A DNA stretch of 39,299 nt from positions 1 through 39,299 of the forward strand of contig NZ_MUMF01000388.1 of assembly GCF_002155905.1 (NCBI RefSeq), read 5' to 3'. Within the stretch, counting starts at the first letter, position 1, and each line of letters starts with the position of its first letter. The notes under the pieces were generated by a model, which had not been told where the DNA came from, made no database searches, and was given only the letters and a program-made list of their open reading frames with translations. This DNA comes from Streptomyces tricolor. GTDB taxonomy: Bacteria > Actinomycetota > Actinomycetes > Streptomycetales > Streptomycetaceae. Shown piece by piece: positions 1 through 9,506 of this stretch. The position numbers and the translations under genes are program-made.

Positions 1-11
1 CCCCAACCCCA

Positions 12-43
12 CCGAGCCGCCCCCCACAAAAGGGGCGGCTCGG
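12..43. terminator. Strong hairpin terminator at the left edge
   Basis: A perfect 12-bp stem (CCGAGCCGCCCC paired with GGGGCGGCTCGG) closes an A-rich 8-nt loop. It is symmetric enough to work in either direction and presumably ends a gene lying left of the window. Seen directly; the terminator role is inferred from shape. Confidence 0.75.
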
Positions 44-382
44 CCCTTCCCCCCAACACACACCACGGTCGCGGCTGTCGCCAGGGGGCTGCTCCTGCGG
101 GCCACGCGACGCGAGCCCGTTGAAGGTACGACCGATACCGAGCCGCTCGCCGTCTTCGTCAGGCTGGCCGTCGGGACGATCCCCGGCGTCTTCCTCGGCG
201 CCTACGGAGTGACCGCTCCTACCGCAGCCGTTCGCTTACCGCCGCCCGTTATAACCACGCCTTGACGCCTTCTTGACGCTGACCGGCATGGAGAACCCGT
301 CAAAGACTGCCGGATGTCGGCAATGCGCCGACGGTGTCGCTTCGGCAGGATGAAGGGCGAGGGGAGCACACGGAGTGCTCTT
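44..382. other. Gene-free stretch with a possible coding remnant
   Basis: No credible complete gene. On the + strand a codon-biased frame from about 68 to 264 reads like part of a small hydrophobic protein (…RLAVGTIPGVFLGAYGV…), but it has no convincing start or ribosome binding site and ends in TGA, so it may be a decayed fragment. I could not assign a family. Confidence 0.3.
262..278 (+). promoter_or_regulatory. Direct repeat with two TTGACG boxes
   Basis: TTGACG occurs at 262-267 and again at 273-278, each inside the octamer CTTGACGC, with an 11-nt period (one helical turn). Either copy could be a -35 element or a binding site for a tandem-repeat activator upstream of the flotillin cassette. 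I see no convincing -10 at the right distance, so the role is open. Confidence 0.25.
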
Positions 383-414
383 GGTTGCCGGACACCCGCA
401 GGTGTCCGGCAACC
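383..414 (+). repeat. Perfect 14-bp inverted repeat upstream of the flotillin cassette
   Basis: Arms GGTTGCCGGACACC and GGTGTCCGGCAACC are exact complements around a 4-nt loop (CGCA). The hairpin sits 59 nt before the GTG at 474, so it is in either the 5' leader or the promoter of the cassette. No T-tract follows, so a simple terminator is less likely than a regulatory or RNA-stabilising role. It also argues against the ATG at 375, which would place the hairpin inside the coding sequence. Confidence 0.6.
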
Positions 415-473
415 GAGCCCTGGGCCGTGCGGGGCAGGGCCGCCATCGGACGAGCGGGATCGGGAGGTTGGGC

Positions 474-878
474 GTGTGGACAGTCATCGATGCCGCCGCG
501 AGCTTTCCGACCCACGTGTTCACTGCCGCGCTGCTCGTGGTCGTGTGCTTCTGGCTCGTGGTCGCGGCGGGCGTGGCCGACTCCGCCTGCTTCGACGAGG
601 ACATCGACGGTGACGCCTGGGGCCTCGGCGGAATACCGGTCGCGGCGTCGTTCTCCCTGATGACGGCCTTTGCCTGGACCGGCAGCCTCTGTGCCGCCCT
701 CCTGACCGGTCCTCTCGGCGCTTCGTGGGTGCTGACCGCCCTGGCCTCCGGCGTCGTCCTGGCCGGCGCCCCCTTGCTCGCGTGGTGGCTGACCCGAGCG
801 CTCGTACGCCTCCTGCGACGTCGCCACCCCGACGAACACGCGCCGTCCGCGTACCTGCCGGGCTCCCCGCTCACTTAG
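474..878 (+). CDS. Small integral membrane protein, YqiJ/NfeD-like partner of flotillin
   Basis: A 134-residue protein with hydrophobic stretches near residues 12-32, 52-75 and 80-110, and a short basic C-terminus (LRRRH). I chose the GTG at 474 because GGGAGG lies 6 nt upstream; the longer reading from 375 runs through a hairpin and has no comparable site. Flotillin/YqiK-type SPFH genes are often preceded by a small membrane protein of the YqiJ/NfeD group, and the N-terminal pattern here (hydrophobic helix, then an acidic Asp/Glu patch) fits the transmembrane part of such proteins. It lacks an obvious C-terminal OB-fold, so it would be a short version. Its place 86 nt before the flotillin gene suggests co-transcription. 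Assignment rests on context and topology, not on a diagnostic motif. Confidence 0.6.
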   Translation: MWTVIDAAASFPTHVFTAALLVVVCFWLVVAAGVADSACFDEDIDGDAWGLGGIPVAASFSLMTAFAWTGSLCAALLTGPLGASWVLTALASGVVLAGAPLLAWWLTRALVRLLRRRHPDEHAPSAYLPGSPLT

Positions 879-964
879 CGCCGACCGCTTCGCCCGCCTG
901 CCGGAACGCTGCCACGCCGCGCGCCCGCCTCCATCTTGCCGTTCACGCCCGAAGGATCCTTGTC

Positions 965-2998
965 ATGAATGCCATCGCCGTGGGCATCGGCGTCTGCCTG
1001 CTCATCGCCGTCGTCCTACTTCTCGTCGTCTCCCGGCTGTTCCGCAAGGTGGAGCAGGGCAAGGCGCTGATCGTCTCCAAGCTGCGGAAGGTCGATGTCA
1101 CCTTCACCGGGCAGGTCGTGCTGCCCGTGCTGCACAAGGCCGAGGTGATGGACATCTCGGTGAAGACCATCGAGATCACCCGGGCCGGCAAGGACGGGCT
1201 GATCTGCAAGGACAACATCCGCGCGGACATCCGTATCTCGTTCTTCGTGAAGGTCAACAAGACCGTCGAGGACGTCATCAAGGTCGCCCAGGCCGTCGGC
1301 ACCCAGCGGGCGAGCGACCGGGACACGCTTCAGGAGCTGTTCCACGCGAAGTTCTCCGAGGCGCTGAAGACCGTCGGCAAGCAGCTCGACTTCACCGACC
1401 TGTACACCAAGCGCGAGGAGCTGCGGTACCGGATCATCGAGGTCATCGGCGTCGACCTCAACGGCTATCACCTGGAGGACGCGGCGATCGACTACCTGGA
1501 GCAGACGCCGCTGACCCAGCTCGACCCGGCCAACGTCCTCGACGCCCAGGGCATCCGCAAGATCACCGAGTTGACGGCCGTGGAGCACGTACGCACCAAC
1601 GAGGCCCAGCGCAACGAGGAGAAGGAGATCACTCGGCAGAACGTCGACGCCCGCGAGGCCGTGCTGGAGCTGGAGCGGCGGCAGGCGGACGCCGAGATCA
1701 AGCAGCGGCGGGAGATCGAGACGGTCCGGGCGCGTGAGGAGGCCGAGACCGCGCGGGTGGTCGAGGAGGAGCGGCTGCGGGCGCAGTCCGCCTTCCTGCG
1801 GACCGAGGAACAGCTCGGCGTCCAGCGGGAGAACCAGGCCCGGGAGGTCGCCGTGGCGCAGAAGAACCGCGAGCGGGTCATCGCCGTCGAGAACGAGCGG
1901 ATCGAGAAGGACCGTCTCCTGGAGGCCATCGCACGCGAGCGGGAGACCCAGCTGACGCGGATCGCCGCCGAGAAGGAGGTCGAGGCGGAGAAGCGGGACA
2001 TCGCCGAGGTCATCCGCGAGCGGGTCGCCGTGGACCGTACGGTCGCCGAGCAGGAGGAGTCCATCAAGAAGCTCCGTGCCGTCGAGGAGGCCGAGCGGCA
2101 GCGGCAGACGGTGGTCATCGCGGCCGAGGCCGAGGCGCAGGAGAAGCTGGTCAAGGACATCAAGGCCGCCGAGGCCGCCGAGCAGGCCGCCGTGCACCGC
2201 GCCGCCGAGGAACTCACGCTCGCCGAAGCCCGGTTGAAGAGCGCCGACCTGGACGCGCAGGCCAAGGCGAGGCTGGCCGAGGGCATCCGGGCCGAGGCCG
2301 CCGCCGAGGGGCTCGCGACGGTCCAGGTCCGCGACAAGGAGGCGGAGGTCATCGAGAAGGCGGGCCGGGCGCAGGCCGAGGCCACGCAGGCGCGCATGCT
2401 GGCGGAGGCCGAGGGCGTCAAGGCGAGGGCGCTCGCGGAGGCGGAGGCCATCGGCGAGAAGCTGAAGGCGGAGGCCGCCGGACTCACCGAGAAGGCGGCG
2501 GCGATGGCCGCGCTCGACGAGGCGTCCCGCACGCACGAGGAGTACCGGCTGCGGCTGGAGGCGGAGAAGGACATCCGTCTCGCGGGCCTCGACGTGCAGC
2601 GGCAGGTCGCCGAGGCGCAGGCCACGGTGCTGGCCACCGGGCTGGAGAAGGCGGACATCAGCATCGTCGGCGGGGAGTCGGTCTTCTTCGACCGGCTGGT
2701 GAACTCGATCGCGCTCGGCAAGGGCATCGACGGTTTCGTCGAGCACTCCGCTACCGCGCAGGCGCTGGCCAAGCCCTGGCTGGACGGTACGTCGGGTTTC
2801 ACCGATGACCTCACCCGCGTCCTCGGTTCCCTCTCGACGGGCGACGTCCAGAACCTGACCGTGTCCGCGCTGCTGATGAAGCTCATGAAGACGGGTGGCG
2901 CGCACGCCGGACAGCTGCGGCAACTCCTCGACAAGGCGGGCGAGCTGGGTCTCGCCGACACACCGCTCGCCGCCGTGAACGGCAGCGCGAGGGGATGA
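965..2998 (+). CDS. Flotillin / YqiK-like SPFH (band 7) protein
   Basis: A 677-residue flotillin-family protein, a membrane scaffold thought to organise lipid microdomains. Residues 1-25 form one hydrophobic anchor (IAVGIGVCLLIAVVLLLVV). An SPFH/band 7 domain follows (about 30-210). A long Ala/Glu/Arg-rich coiled coil (about 215-570) carries repeated EAEA/AEAEA motifs typical of flotillins, and the last 100 residues are globular. The ATG at 965 is preceded by GAAGGA 8 nt upstream. The length is larger than eukaryotic flotillins but usual for YqiK-type bacterial members. The DUF3686 ATPase gene starts 76 nt downstream, so the two are probably in one operon and may act together at the membrane. 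The family call is firm; the cellular role in this organism is inferred. Confidence 0.92.
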   Translation: MNAIAVGIGVCLLIAVVLLLVVSRLFRKVEQGKALIVSKLRKVDVTFTGQVVLPVLHKAEVMDISVKTIEITRAGKDGLICKDNIRADIRISFFVKVNKTVEDVIKVAQAVGTQRASDRDTLQELFHAKFSEALKTVGKQLDFTDLYTKREELRYRIIEVIGVDLNGYHLEDAAIDYLEQTPLTQLDPANVLDAQGIRKITELTAVEHVRTNEAQRNEEKEITRQNVDAREAVLELERRQADAEIKQRREIETVRAREEAETARVVEEERLRAQSAFLRTEEQLGVQRENQAREVAVAQKNRERVIAVENERIEKDRLLEAIARERETQLTRIAAEKEVEAEKRDIAEVIRERVAVDRTVAEQEESIKKLRAVEEAERQRQTVVIAAEAEAQEKLVKDIKAAEAAEQAAVHRAAEELTLAEARLKSADLDAQAKARLAEGIRAEAAAEGLATVQVRDKEAEVIEKAGRAQAEATQARMLAEAEGVKARALAEAEAIGEKLKAEAAGLTEKAAAMAALDEASRTHEEYRLRLEAEKDIRLAGLDVQRQVAEAQATVLATGLEKADISIVGGESVFFDRLVNSIALGKGIDGFVEHSATAQALAKPWLDGTSGFTDDLTRVLGSLSTGDVQNLTVSALLMKLMKTGGAHAGQLRQLLDKAGELGLADTPLAAVNGSARG

Positions 2999-3074
2999 CA
3001 GGCCGGCGGTTCCGGAGCTGCCGCGCGGGGGGCGGCGGCTCCGGCCCGCCACAGAACACTTCCGAGGGGAACCC

Positions 3075-6000
3075 ATGACCACCGGCCTGGACACAGGCTT
3101 GTACGACGCCGTCGACACCGGCACGTACGAGGTGCTGCGCGACCGGCTCACCGCGCAGGCGGCCGAACTGGCCCGCCGCGCCGAGGCGCTCAATGCCCGC
3201 CGTATCGAGGAGTTCGGCTCCACCCGGCTCGATCTGACCGGCAGCGGACGGCTGCGGAGCGAGCATGCCGGCATCGCCCGCGATGTCGTGGCCGTCGGGG
3301 ACCGGCTGCTGTTCGGCCGCGACGCCGCGTCCGGCCTGCGCGGGGAGCCGGCCGTCGGCGATGTCCTCGCCCTGTACGACCGGGATCTGAACCGGCTGCC
3401 CGAGGACGCGGTACCCGGCCTGCTCGACGATCCGGTCTTCAGGCGGGAGTTCGCGGCCCTGTTCCGCTACTTCCGGCAGGCCCGCCTCCTTGGACTGCGC
3501 CGCGTGGAGGGCAGGCTGCTGGCCGTCTTCCGGACCGGCGAGAAGGCCGGTGACGTACGGGTGCTGCGCTGGTCGGTGGCGGACGACGGGAGCGTGTCCT
3601 TCTTGGACGCGCGCGGCGACCGCGACGATGTGCTCCCGCCCTCCCACGACTTCACCTGGACCCGGGCGACGCGGGAGGACCACGTCCCGGGGGCCCACCG
3701 CCCGCATGTCCGGGTCGGCGGCGAGATCCTCGTCTCGGCCGTCGGCGGTGCCCTCACCGTCCGTGCCGAGGCGGAGGACGACGACCTGTTCACCGAGCCG
3801 GTGGACGAACCGCTCCAGTCCCTCGCCGACGCCGACATCGCCCACGCGCGCGTGGGTGTCCTGGTCCTGCTGCGGGTCCGGCCCTACAAGGAGGACGCCC
3901 ACCGGTACCTGGTGTTCAACACACTCACCAGGACGGTCGTCCGTCTCGACGCCCTGGGGCAGGCGTGCCGCCGCCTCCCCGACGACCAGGGCATCGTCTT
4001 TCCGGGCGGCTACTGCCTGGCCACGGGCACGTACAAGATCTTCGACATCGACCACGGCGGGCTGGAGTTCGAGACGGAGGTGCGTTCGCCCTACGGCGAG
4101 GACGTGCTCTACGTCTTCCACGCCCGTGCGCAGGGCCGCGGGCTGCTGCTGTCGTACAACACCATCCGCAAGGAGGTCGCGGCCCCGCTGGTCTGTCGGG
4201 GCTGGGCCCTGTTCGAGGACGGCGTCCTGGCGGTGCTGCGGGCGGACGGCGACGAGCCCGCGCGCGTGCATCCGCTCCAGCTGTGGACCTCCCCGTACGT
4301 CTCGGACACGTACGCCGCCGCCCGCCCCGTGGGCGAGGGGCCGCTCGCCCGCATCGGCAACGCCGACCTCGTCCGCGGCATCGCGGACTGCCTCGCCGTC
4401 ACCAGGGCCGTGGCCGAGACCACGCCGACGAGCGAGGTGTACGCCGCGCTCGTCACCGGCTGCGCCCGGACCGCCGACGCGCACCACTGGTTGGGCGAGC
4501 CCGACCTCGGCGACCTGCTCGAACCGTTGCAGCAGGTGCGGGACACCGCCGAGCAGGTGCTGGCCGAGTTCGCGACCGTGCGGACGCTGACGCGGCGGGC
4601 CGCCGAGGCGCTCGCCGAGGCCGCCGGCCGGCTCGCCGCGGTCGTACGCCGGCTGCGTGGCGAGGCTCCCCGCGAGGCCGGCGCGTGGGTGACCGGGCTG
4701 ACCGAACTCCGCCGTGCGCAAGGGCATCTGCTCACCCTTAAGGACCTCAGGTACGCCGACACCGCCCGGATCGACGCGCTGGCCGCGCAGGCCGAGGCCG
4801 ACCTCGCCGCCTTCGGTCAGCGGGCCATGACGTATCTGGGCCGTGCGGACGCCTTTGCCGCGCACCGGCGGGAGGTCGATCAGCTCGCCGCCGACGCCGA
4901 GGCGCTCACCGCGCTGGCGCAGGCGGCGCCGGTCGAGGCGCGGCTCGACCGGCTCGCGGACTCGCTGCACACCGTCACCGAGGTCGTCTCCGGCCTCGAC
5001 ATCGCCGACGCCACCGTGCGCACGTCCGTCCTGGAGCGCATCGCCGAGGTGCTCGGCGGCGCCAACCGGGTGCGGGCGATCCTCGACGTCCGCCGTCATG
5101 ATCTGCGCGACAGCGAGGGGCGGGCCGAGTTCGCCGCCGAGCTGACCCTGCTCGGCCAGACGGTCACGGGCGCGCTCGCCGCCGCCGATACCCCGGACGC
5201 GTGCGACGACCGGCTGGCCCGGGTGCTGGCCCAGGTGGACACCCTGGAGTCCCGTTTCGCGGAGTTCGAGGACTTCGTCGGCGAACTCGCCGGCCGGCGT
5301 ACCGAGGTCTACGAGGCGTTCGCCGCCCGCAAGCAGGCTCTCGTGGATGCCCGGGCCCGGCGTGCCGAACAGCTCGCGGCGTCCGCCCAGCGGGTCCTGG
5401 AGACGATCGTCCGGCGGGTGCTGACGCTCGCCGACGCCGACGCGGTCAGCACCTGCTTCGCCTCCGACCCGATGGTCGCCAAAGTCCGCCGTACCGCCGA
5501 CGAACTGCGGGCGCTCGGCGACGGGGTGCGGGCGGAGGAACTGGACGGCCGGCTGAAGGCCGCGCGCCAGGAGGCGCTGCGCTCGCTGCGTGACCGCGCC
5601 GACCTGTTCGGGGACGGGGGACGCACGATCCGCCTGGGCGGGCACCGCTTCGCCGTCAGTACCGAACCCTTCGACCTCACCCTCGTCCCGTACGGCGACG
5701 GCCTGGCGTTCGCCGTCACCGGCACCGACTACCGCGCCCCTGTCACCGACCCCGATTTCGCCGACACACGCCCCTACTGGCACCGGCACCTGCCCTCCGA
5801 GTCACCCGTGGTCTACCGCGCCGAGCATCTCGCCGCCCGCCTTCTGCACCAGCACGGCGTCGAGGCCCTGAGCGAGGCGGACCTGCCCGCCCTGGTGCGC
5901 ACGGCGGCGCAGGAGTCGTACGACGAAGGCTATGAACGAGGCGTCCACGACCATGACGCCACCGCGATCCTCACCGCCCTGCTGCCTCTGTACGGACAGG

Positions 6001-7970
6001 CGGGAACGCTGCGTCACGAGCCGGGGACGAGGGCCGTCGCCCAGATGTTCTGGGCCCACGGTACGACGGCCGACCAGCGTGCGGCGTGGACCCGGCGCGC
6101 GGTGTCCCTCGCCCGCGCCCGCGACGCCTTCGGGCTCGCGCCGGCGATCGCCGATCTGCGGGCGGAACTCGCGGACGCCATCGGCGGAGACCGTGCTCCA
6201 GAGGCCGCCGCATACCTCTTCGAGGAGCTGACGACCGGCCCGGACGGATTCGTACTGTCCGCCGGCGCGCGCACGCTCCTGGACAAGTTCCGCCGCACGG
6301 TGGGTGTTTCGGCCTATGACGAGGACCTGGTGGCGCTGGACGACCTCGTCGCCCGCCGCCAGCTCGTCGAAGGGTGGCTGTCGGCCTACGTCTCCGCCAC
6401 CGGGGAGGACGTCACCGCGGGTGAGCTGGCCGAGGCGGTGGCAGCCGAGCTGTGCCGGGATCTGACGCGTCATGTGTCGGAGGCCGCCCTGGAGACGACC
6501 GTGGACGGCCTGCTCGGCAGCCACCCGCGCATCAGCGGTCGCCGCATGCGGCTGCGCGTGGACGACTTCCTCGCCCGCACCCGGCACTTCGCCGGCCATG
6601 ACGTGCCCGCCTTCCGCGCCTACCAGCGCCGGCGCACCGCCCTGGTGGCCGCCGAGCGGGCCCGGCTGCGCCTGGACGATCACCGTCCGCGCCCCCTGGC
6701 CGCCTTCGTGCGCGGCAGGCTCGTCGACGAGGTGTATCTGCCGCTGGTCGGTGACAGCCTGGCCAGGCAGCTGGGCACCACGGGCGGGACCAAGCGCACC
6801 GACACCGGCGGCCTGCTGCTGCTCGTCTCACCGCCTGGCTACGGCAAGACGACACTGATGGAGTACGTCGCCGACCGCCTCGGCCTGATGCTGGTGAAGG
6901 TCAGCGGTCCGGCTCTCGGCCCCACTGTCACCTCGCTCGACCCCGCCGAGGCCCCGAACGCCACCGCACGCCAGGAGATCGAGAAGATCAACTTCGCGCT
7001 CGCGGCCGGCAACAACACCTTGCTGTACCTGGACGACATCCAGCACACCTCCCCCGAGCTGCTGCAGAAGTTCATCCCGTTGTGCGACGCCACCCGCCGG
7101 ATCGACGGTGTGTGGGACGGCGAGCCCCGCACCTACGACCTGCGCGGCAAGCGCTTCGCCGTCTGCATGGCCGGCAACCCCTACACCGAGTCCGGCGCCC
7201 GCTTCCAGGTGCCCGACATGCTCGCCAGCCGCGCCGACGTGTGGAACCTCGGCGACGTCCTGACCGGCAAGGAGGACGTCTTCGCCCACAGCTTCCTGGA
7301 GAACGCGCTCACCTCGAACCCGGTGCTCGCCCCGCTCGCCGGACGTGACCCCCACGACCTGAATGTGTTCGTCCGCCTCGCCGAGGGGGACCCCACAGCC
7401 CGCGCGGATCACCTCTCCCACCCCTACGCCCCTGCCGAAGCCGAGCAGATACAGGCCGTGCTGCGGCATCTGCTGCGGGTGCGGGAGACGGTGCTCGCCG
7501 TCAACGCCGCCTACATCGCCTCCGCGGCCCAGACGGACGCCACCCGCACCGAGCCGCCGTTCCGGCTGCAGGGCTCGTACCGCACCATGAACAAGATCGC
7601 TCAGCGCATCCGGCCCGTCATGAACGACGCCGAGGTCGCGGCCGTCGTCGACGACCACTTCACCGCCGAGGCCCAGACCCTGACCACCGGCGCCGAGGCC
7701 AGCCTGCTGAAGCTGGCCGAGCTTCGAGGCACGCAGACTTCCGCACAGGCGGCTCGCTGGGCCGCGCTGAAAGCCGCCCACGTCCGCACGCAGACCCTCG
7801 GTGGCGCCGAGGAAGACCCCCTCGTCCGTGCCGTCGCCGCGCTCGGCCTGCTCGCCGACCGCGTGGCTGCGGTGGAGGCCGCCATCACGCGCGCGGCTGA
7901 TCCGCGCCACCCGCTCGCGCTCGCCGACCCGCATGCCCGGCACGCGGCCCGAACCCAGGAGGAGCTGTGA
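3075..7970 (+). CDS. Giant AAA+ 'DNA repair ATPase' (DUF3686 type)
   Basis: A 1631-residue protein. The N-terminal part (to roughly residue 450) has the beta-rich DUF3686-type region; the middle (about 460-850) is Ala/Glu/Arg-rich and probably coiled coil; the C-terminal third holds an AAA+ module. The P-loop PPGYGKTT is at residues 1253-1260, Walker B LLYLDDI at 1316-1322, followed by a sensor-like stretch CMAGNPYTESG. The start at 3075 has GAGGGG 6 nt upstream. Proteins of this type are annotated as ATPases involved in DNA repair, but I know of little direct evidence. Its place directly after a flotillin gene, and the 4-nt overlap with the next gene, suggest a membrane-linked machine. Substrate and partners are unknown. 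Family call confident, function tentative. Confidence 0.85.
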   Translation: MTTGLDTGLYDAVDTGTYEVLRDRLTAQAAELARRAEALNARRIEEFGSTRLDLTGSGRLRSEHAGIARDVVAVGDRLLFGRDAASGLRGEPAVGDVLALYDRDLNRLPEDAVPGLLDDPVFRREFAALFRYFRQARLLGLRRVEGRLLAVFRTGEKAGDVRVLRWSVADDGSVSFLDARGDRDDVLPPSHDFTWTRATREDHVPGAHRPHVRVGGEILVSAVGGALTVRAEAEDDDLFTEPVDEPLQSLADADIAHARVGVLVLLRVRPYKEDAHRYLVFNTLTRTVVRLDALGQACRRLPDDQGIVFPGGYCLATGTYKIFDIDHGGLEFETEVRSPYGEDVLYVFHARAQGRGLLLSYNTIRKEVAAPLVCRGWALFEDGVLAVLRADGDEPARVHPLQLWTSPYVSDTYAAARPVGEGPLARIGNADLVRGIADCLAVTRAVAETTPTSEVYAALVTGCARTADAHHWLGEPDLGDLLEPLQQVRDTAEQVLAEFATVRTLTRRAAEALAEAAGRLAAVVRRLRGEAPREAGAWVTGLTELRRAQGHLLTLKDLRYADTARIDALAAQAEADLAAFGQRAMTYLGRADAFAAHRREVDQLAADAEALTALAQAAPVEARLDRLADSLHTVTEVVSGLDIADATVRTSVLERIAEVLGGANRVRAILDVRRHDLRDSEGRAEFAAELTLLGQTVTGALAAADTPDACDDRLARVLAQVDTLESRFAEFEDFVGELAGRRTEVYEAFAARKQALVDARARRAEQLAASAQRVLETIVRRVLTLADADAVSTCFASDPMVAKVRRTADELRALGDGVRAEELDGRLKAARQEALRSLRDRADLFGDGGRTIRLGGHRFAVSTEPFDLTLVPYGDGLAFAVTGTDYRAPVTDPDFADTRPYWHRHLPSESPVVYRAEHLAARLLHQHGVEALSEADLPALVRTAAQESYDEGYERGVHDHDATAILTALLPLYGQAGTLRHEPGTRAVAQMFWAHGTTADQRAAWTRRAVSLARARDAFGLAPAIADLRAELADAIGGDRAPEAAAYLFEELTTGPDGFVLSAGARTLLDKFRRTVGVSAYDEDLVALDDLVARRQLVEGWLSAYVSATGEDVTAGELAEAVAAELCRDLTRHVSEAALETTVDGLLGSHPRISGRRMRLRVDDFLARTRHFAGHDVPAFRAYQRRRTALVAAERARLRLDDHRPRPLAAFVRGRLVDEVYLPLVGDSLARQLGTTGGTKRTDTGGLLLLVSPPGYGKTTLMEYVADRLGLMLVKVSGPALGPTVTSLDPAEAPNATARQEIEKINFALAAGNNTLLYLDDIQHTSPELLQKFIPLCDATRRIDGVWDGEPRTYDLRGKRFAVCMAGNPYTESGARFQVPDMLASRADVWNLGDVLTGKEDVFAHSFLENALTSNPVLAPLAGRDPHDLNVFVRLAEGDPTARADHLSHPYAPAEAEQIQAVLRHLLRVRETVLAVNAAYIASAAQTDATRTEPPFRLQGSYRTMNKIAQRIRPVMNDAEVAAVVDDHFTAEAQTLTTGAEASLLKLAELRGTQTSAQAARWAALKAAHVRTQTLGGAEEDPLVRAVAALGLLADRVAAVEAAITRAADPRHPLALADPHARHAARTQEEL

Positions 7971-8170
7971 CGCCCTTCCTCGTCCCGCTCGCCGCCGCCC
8001 TGCTGATCGTGGCGGCCTCCACGGTCGTAGGTGTACGGCGGGATCGGCGGCGCATGGCGGCGGGTGTCGAGCGCCCGCGCACCGAGGGCGTCACCCCTCT
8101 CCGTGCCGGGTGCGGCACACGGCACAGGGCGCCGGCGTATGAGCACAGGTCCCGGTGCGAGCGGGAGTGA
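7967..8170 (+). CDS. Tiny single-pass membrane protein coupled to the AAA+ gene
   Basis: A 67-residue protein starting at a GTG that overlaps the stop of the AAA+ gene (GTGA, 4 nt), with AGGAGG 4-5 nt upstream, inside the preceding coding sequence. Residues 3-24 are hydrophobic (LVPLAAALLIVAASTVVGV), followed by a strongly basic tail with VRRDRRR. The arrangement implies translational coupling, hence stoichiometric production with the ATPase, and the protein could tether it to the membrane. I recognise no family. It could also be a chance frame, but the ribosome site and overlap make it likely real. Confidence 0.6.
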   Translation: MTPFLVPLAAALLIVAASTVVGVRRDRRRMAAGVERPRTEGVTPLRAGCGTRHRAPAYEHRSRCERE

Positions 8171-8386
8171 CGCGGGCCGGCGGGTCGGTAACGGCCCGCC
8201 GCCTGGACTGCCCGGCACCCTGCAGGGAACCTTGCGCACCCCTTCCGTGGCTTTGACAAGCCCTTGATACGCGCTCAGCCGGCCCCGGCATTGCCGGACC
8301 CCGGCGGCGCATCCACCCCCGTCAGGCCCGAACCCCGGACCATGCGTTAGAAAGGCGTCAAAAGACGGAACGGATCGGGGGCGCAC

Positions 8387-9439
8387 ATGGCGGAGCGGGA
8401 CGTGCCGGAGGAGTACCTGGAGGGCTATGCGCGGATTCTCGCCGACGCCTCCGCGACCGGCCGCCGGCTGACCCGGGACGAACTCGATTCCCGCCGGGCC
8501 CTAGGCGAGCAGGCCGCGGAGGCCGGCTTCGGGCTGCGTGCCCTGGTCGGAGCGCACCTCGCCGCGACCCGGACGCACTGGCCGGCCCGCAACGGCGCCT
8601 GCGCCGACACCATCATGGCCGCCGCCGCGCAGGCCCTCGACGCGTTCGCCGAGGGGTACGAGCGTGCCCAGCGGCATGCCGTACGCCAGGAGGAAGCCGC
8701 CCGTCGTGAGTTCATCGACGACCTGCTGTACGGCCGCAGCGACCTGGGCCGACTCGCCCAGCGCGCGGAACGCTACGGGCTGCGGCTGTCTACCGCGCAC
8801 GCCGTCGCCGTGGCACGCGGCGAGGCGGCTTACGACGAGGGAGACGTCGTTCCGCAGGACGTGGAGCGTGCGCTGATAGCCCGGTTCGGCGACCGCAGCA
8901 TCCTGCTGACCACCAAGGACGGCCGCCTGGTGTGCATCGCACCGGGCGACCAGGACGAGGTCCTGGCGTTCTTCGCCAAGCAGGCGTACGCCGCCACGAA
9001 CGGCGGCCGGGTGGCGATCGGCCGGCCCCAGCCCGGCGCGGCCGGTGTCGTCCAGTCGTACGAGGAAGCCCTGAACACCCTCGACCTGGCCGACCGCCTC
9101 GAACTCGACGAGCCTGTGCTGCGCGCCGCCGACCTCCTCGTCTACCCCGTTCTCGCCCGCGACCGGCAGGCGATGACCGACCTGGTGGCCAGCGTCCTCG
9201 GCCCCCTGCAACGGGCCCGCGGCGGAGCCGAGCCGCTGCTGGAGACGCTCACCGCCTACTTCGACGCCGGCTGTGTGGCCACGGTGGCGGCGCGCCGGCT
9301 GTCGCTGAGCGTGCGCGCCTTCACCTACCGCCTGGAGCGCATCCACAAGCTCACCGGAGCCGATCCGTCCGACCCGGTGCACCGTTACACCCTGCAGACA
9401 GCGGTGATCGGCGCCCGTCTGCTCGGCTGGCCGACCTAG
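8387..9439 (+). CDS. PucR/CdaR-family transcriptional regulator
   Basis: A 350-residue DNA-binding regulator. The N-terminal half (about 1-130) is a helical RsbR-like/sensor segment; about 140-260 resembles the degenerate GGDEF-like domain of PucR proteins; residues about 290-348 are the PucR C-terminal helix-turn-helix (LSLSVRAFTYRLERIHKLTG, then a conserved YTLQTAVIGARLLG end). Members regulate purine, amino-acid or secondary-metabolite genes in actinobacteria. The ATG at 8387 has GGGGG upstream. The gene is separated from the flotillin cassette by 216 nt containing a TTGACA at 8253-8258 but no clear matching -10. Its target is not evident; the upstream cassette or tatA-terD are the nearest candidates. 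Confidence 0.88.
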   Translation: MAERDVPEEYLEGYARILADASATGRRLTRDELDSRRALGEQAAEAGFGLRALVGAHLAATRTHWPARNGACADTIMAAAAQALDAFAEGYERAQRHAVRQEEAARREFIDDLLYGRSDLGRLAQRAERYGLRLSTAHAVAVARGEAAYDEGDVVPQDVERALIARFGDRSILLTTKDGRLVCIAPGDQDEVLAFFAKQAYAATNGGRVAIGRPQPGAAGVVQSYEEALNTLDLADRLELDEPVLRAADLLVYPVLARDRQAMTDLVASVLGPLQRARGGAEPLLETLTAYFDAGCVATVAARRLSLSVRAFTYRLERIHKLTGADPSDPVHRYTLQTAVIGARLLGWPT

Positions 9440-9506
9440 GTTCTGCCCAGCCGGTCTCCGGCGCGACGGTGAAGGGTTTTTTGGGGGGCGACGGTCCGTC
9501 CTCGGG

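Noticed and set aside
2883..5789. Very long leftward open frame (968 codons) opposite the AAA+ ATPase gene
   Set aside because: It is the GC-rich shadow of the real + strand gene; its composition (Gly/Arg/Val-rich, no domain) is not protein-like, whereas the + strand product has P-loop and Walker B motifs.
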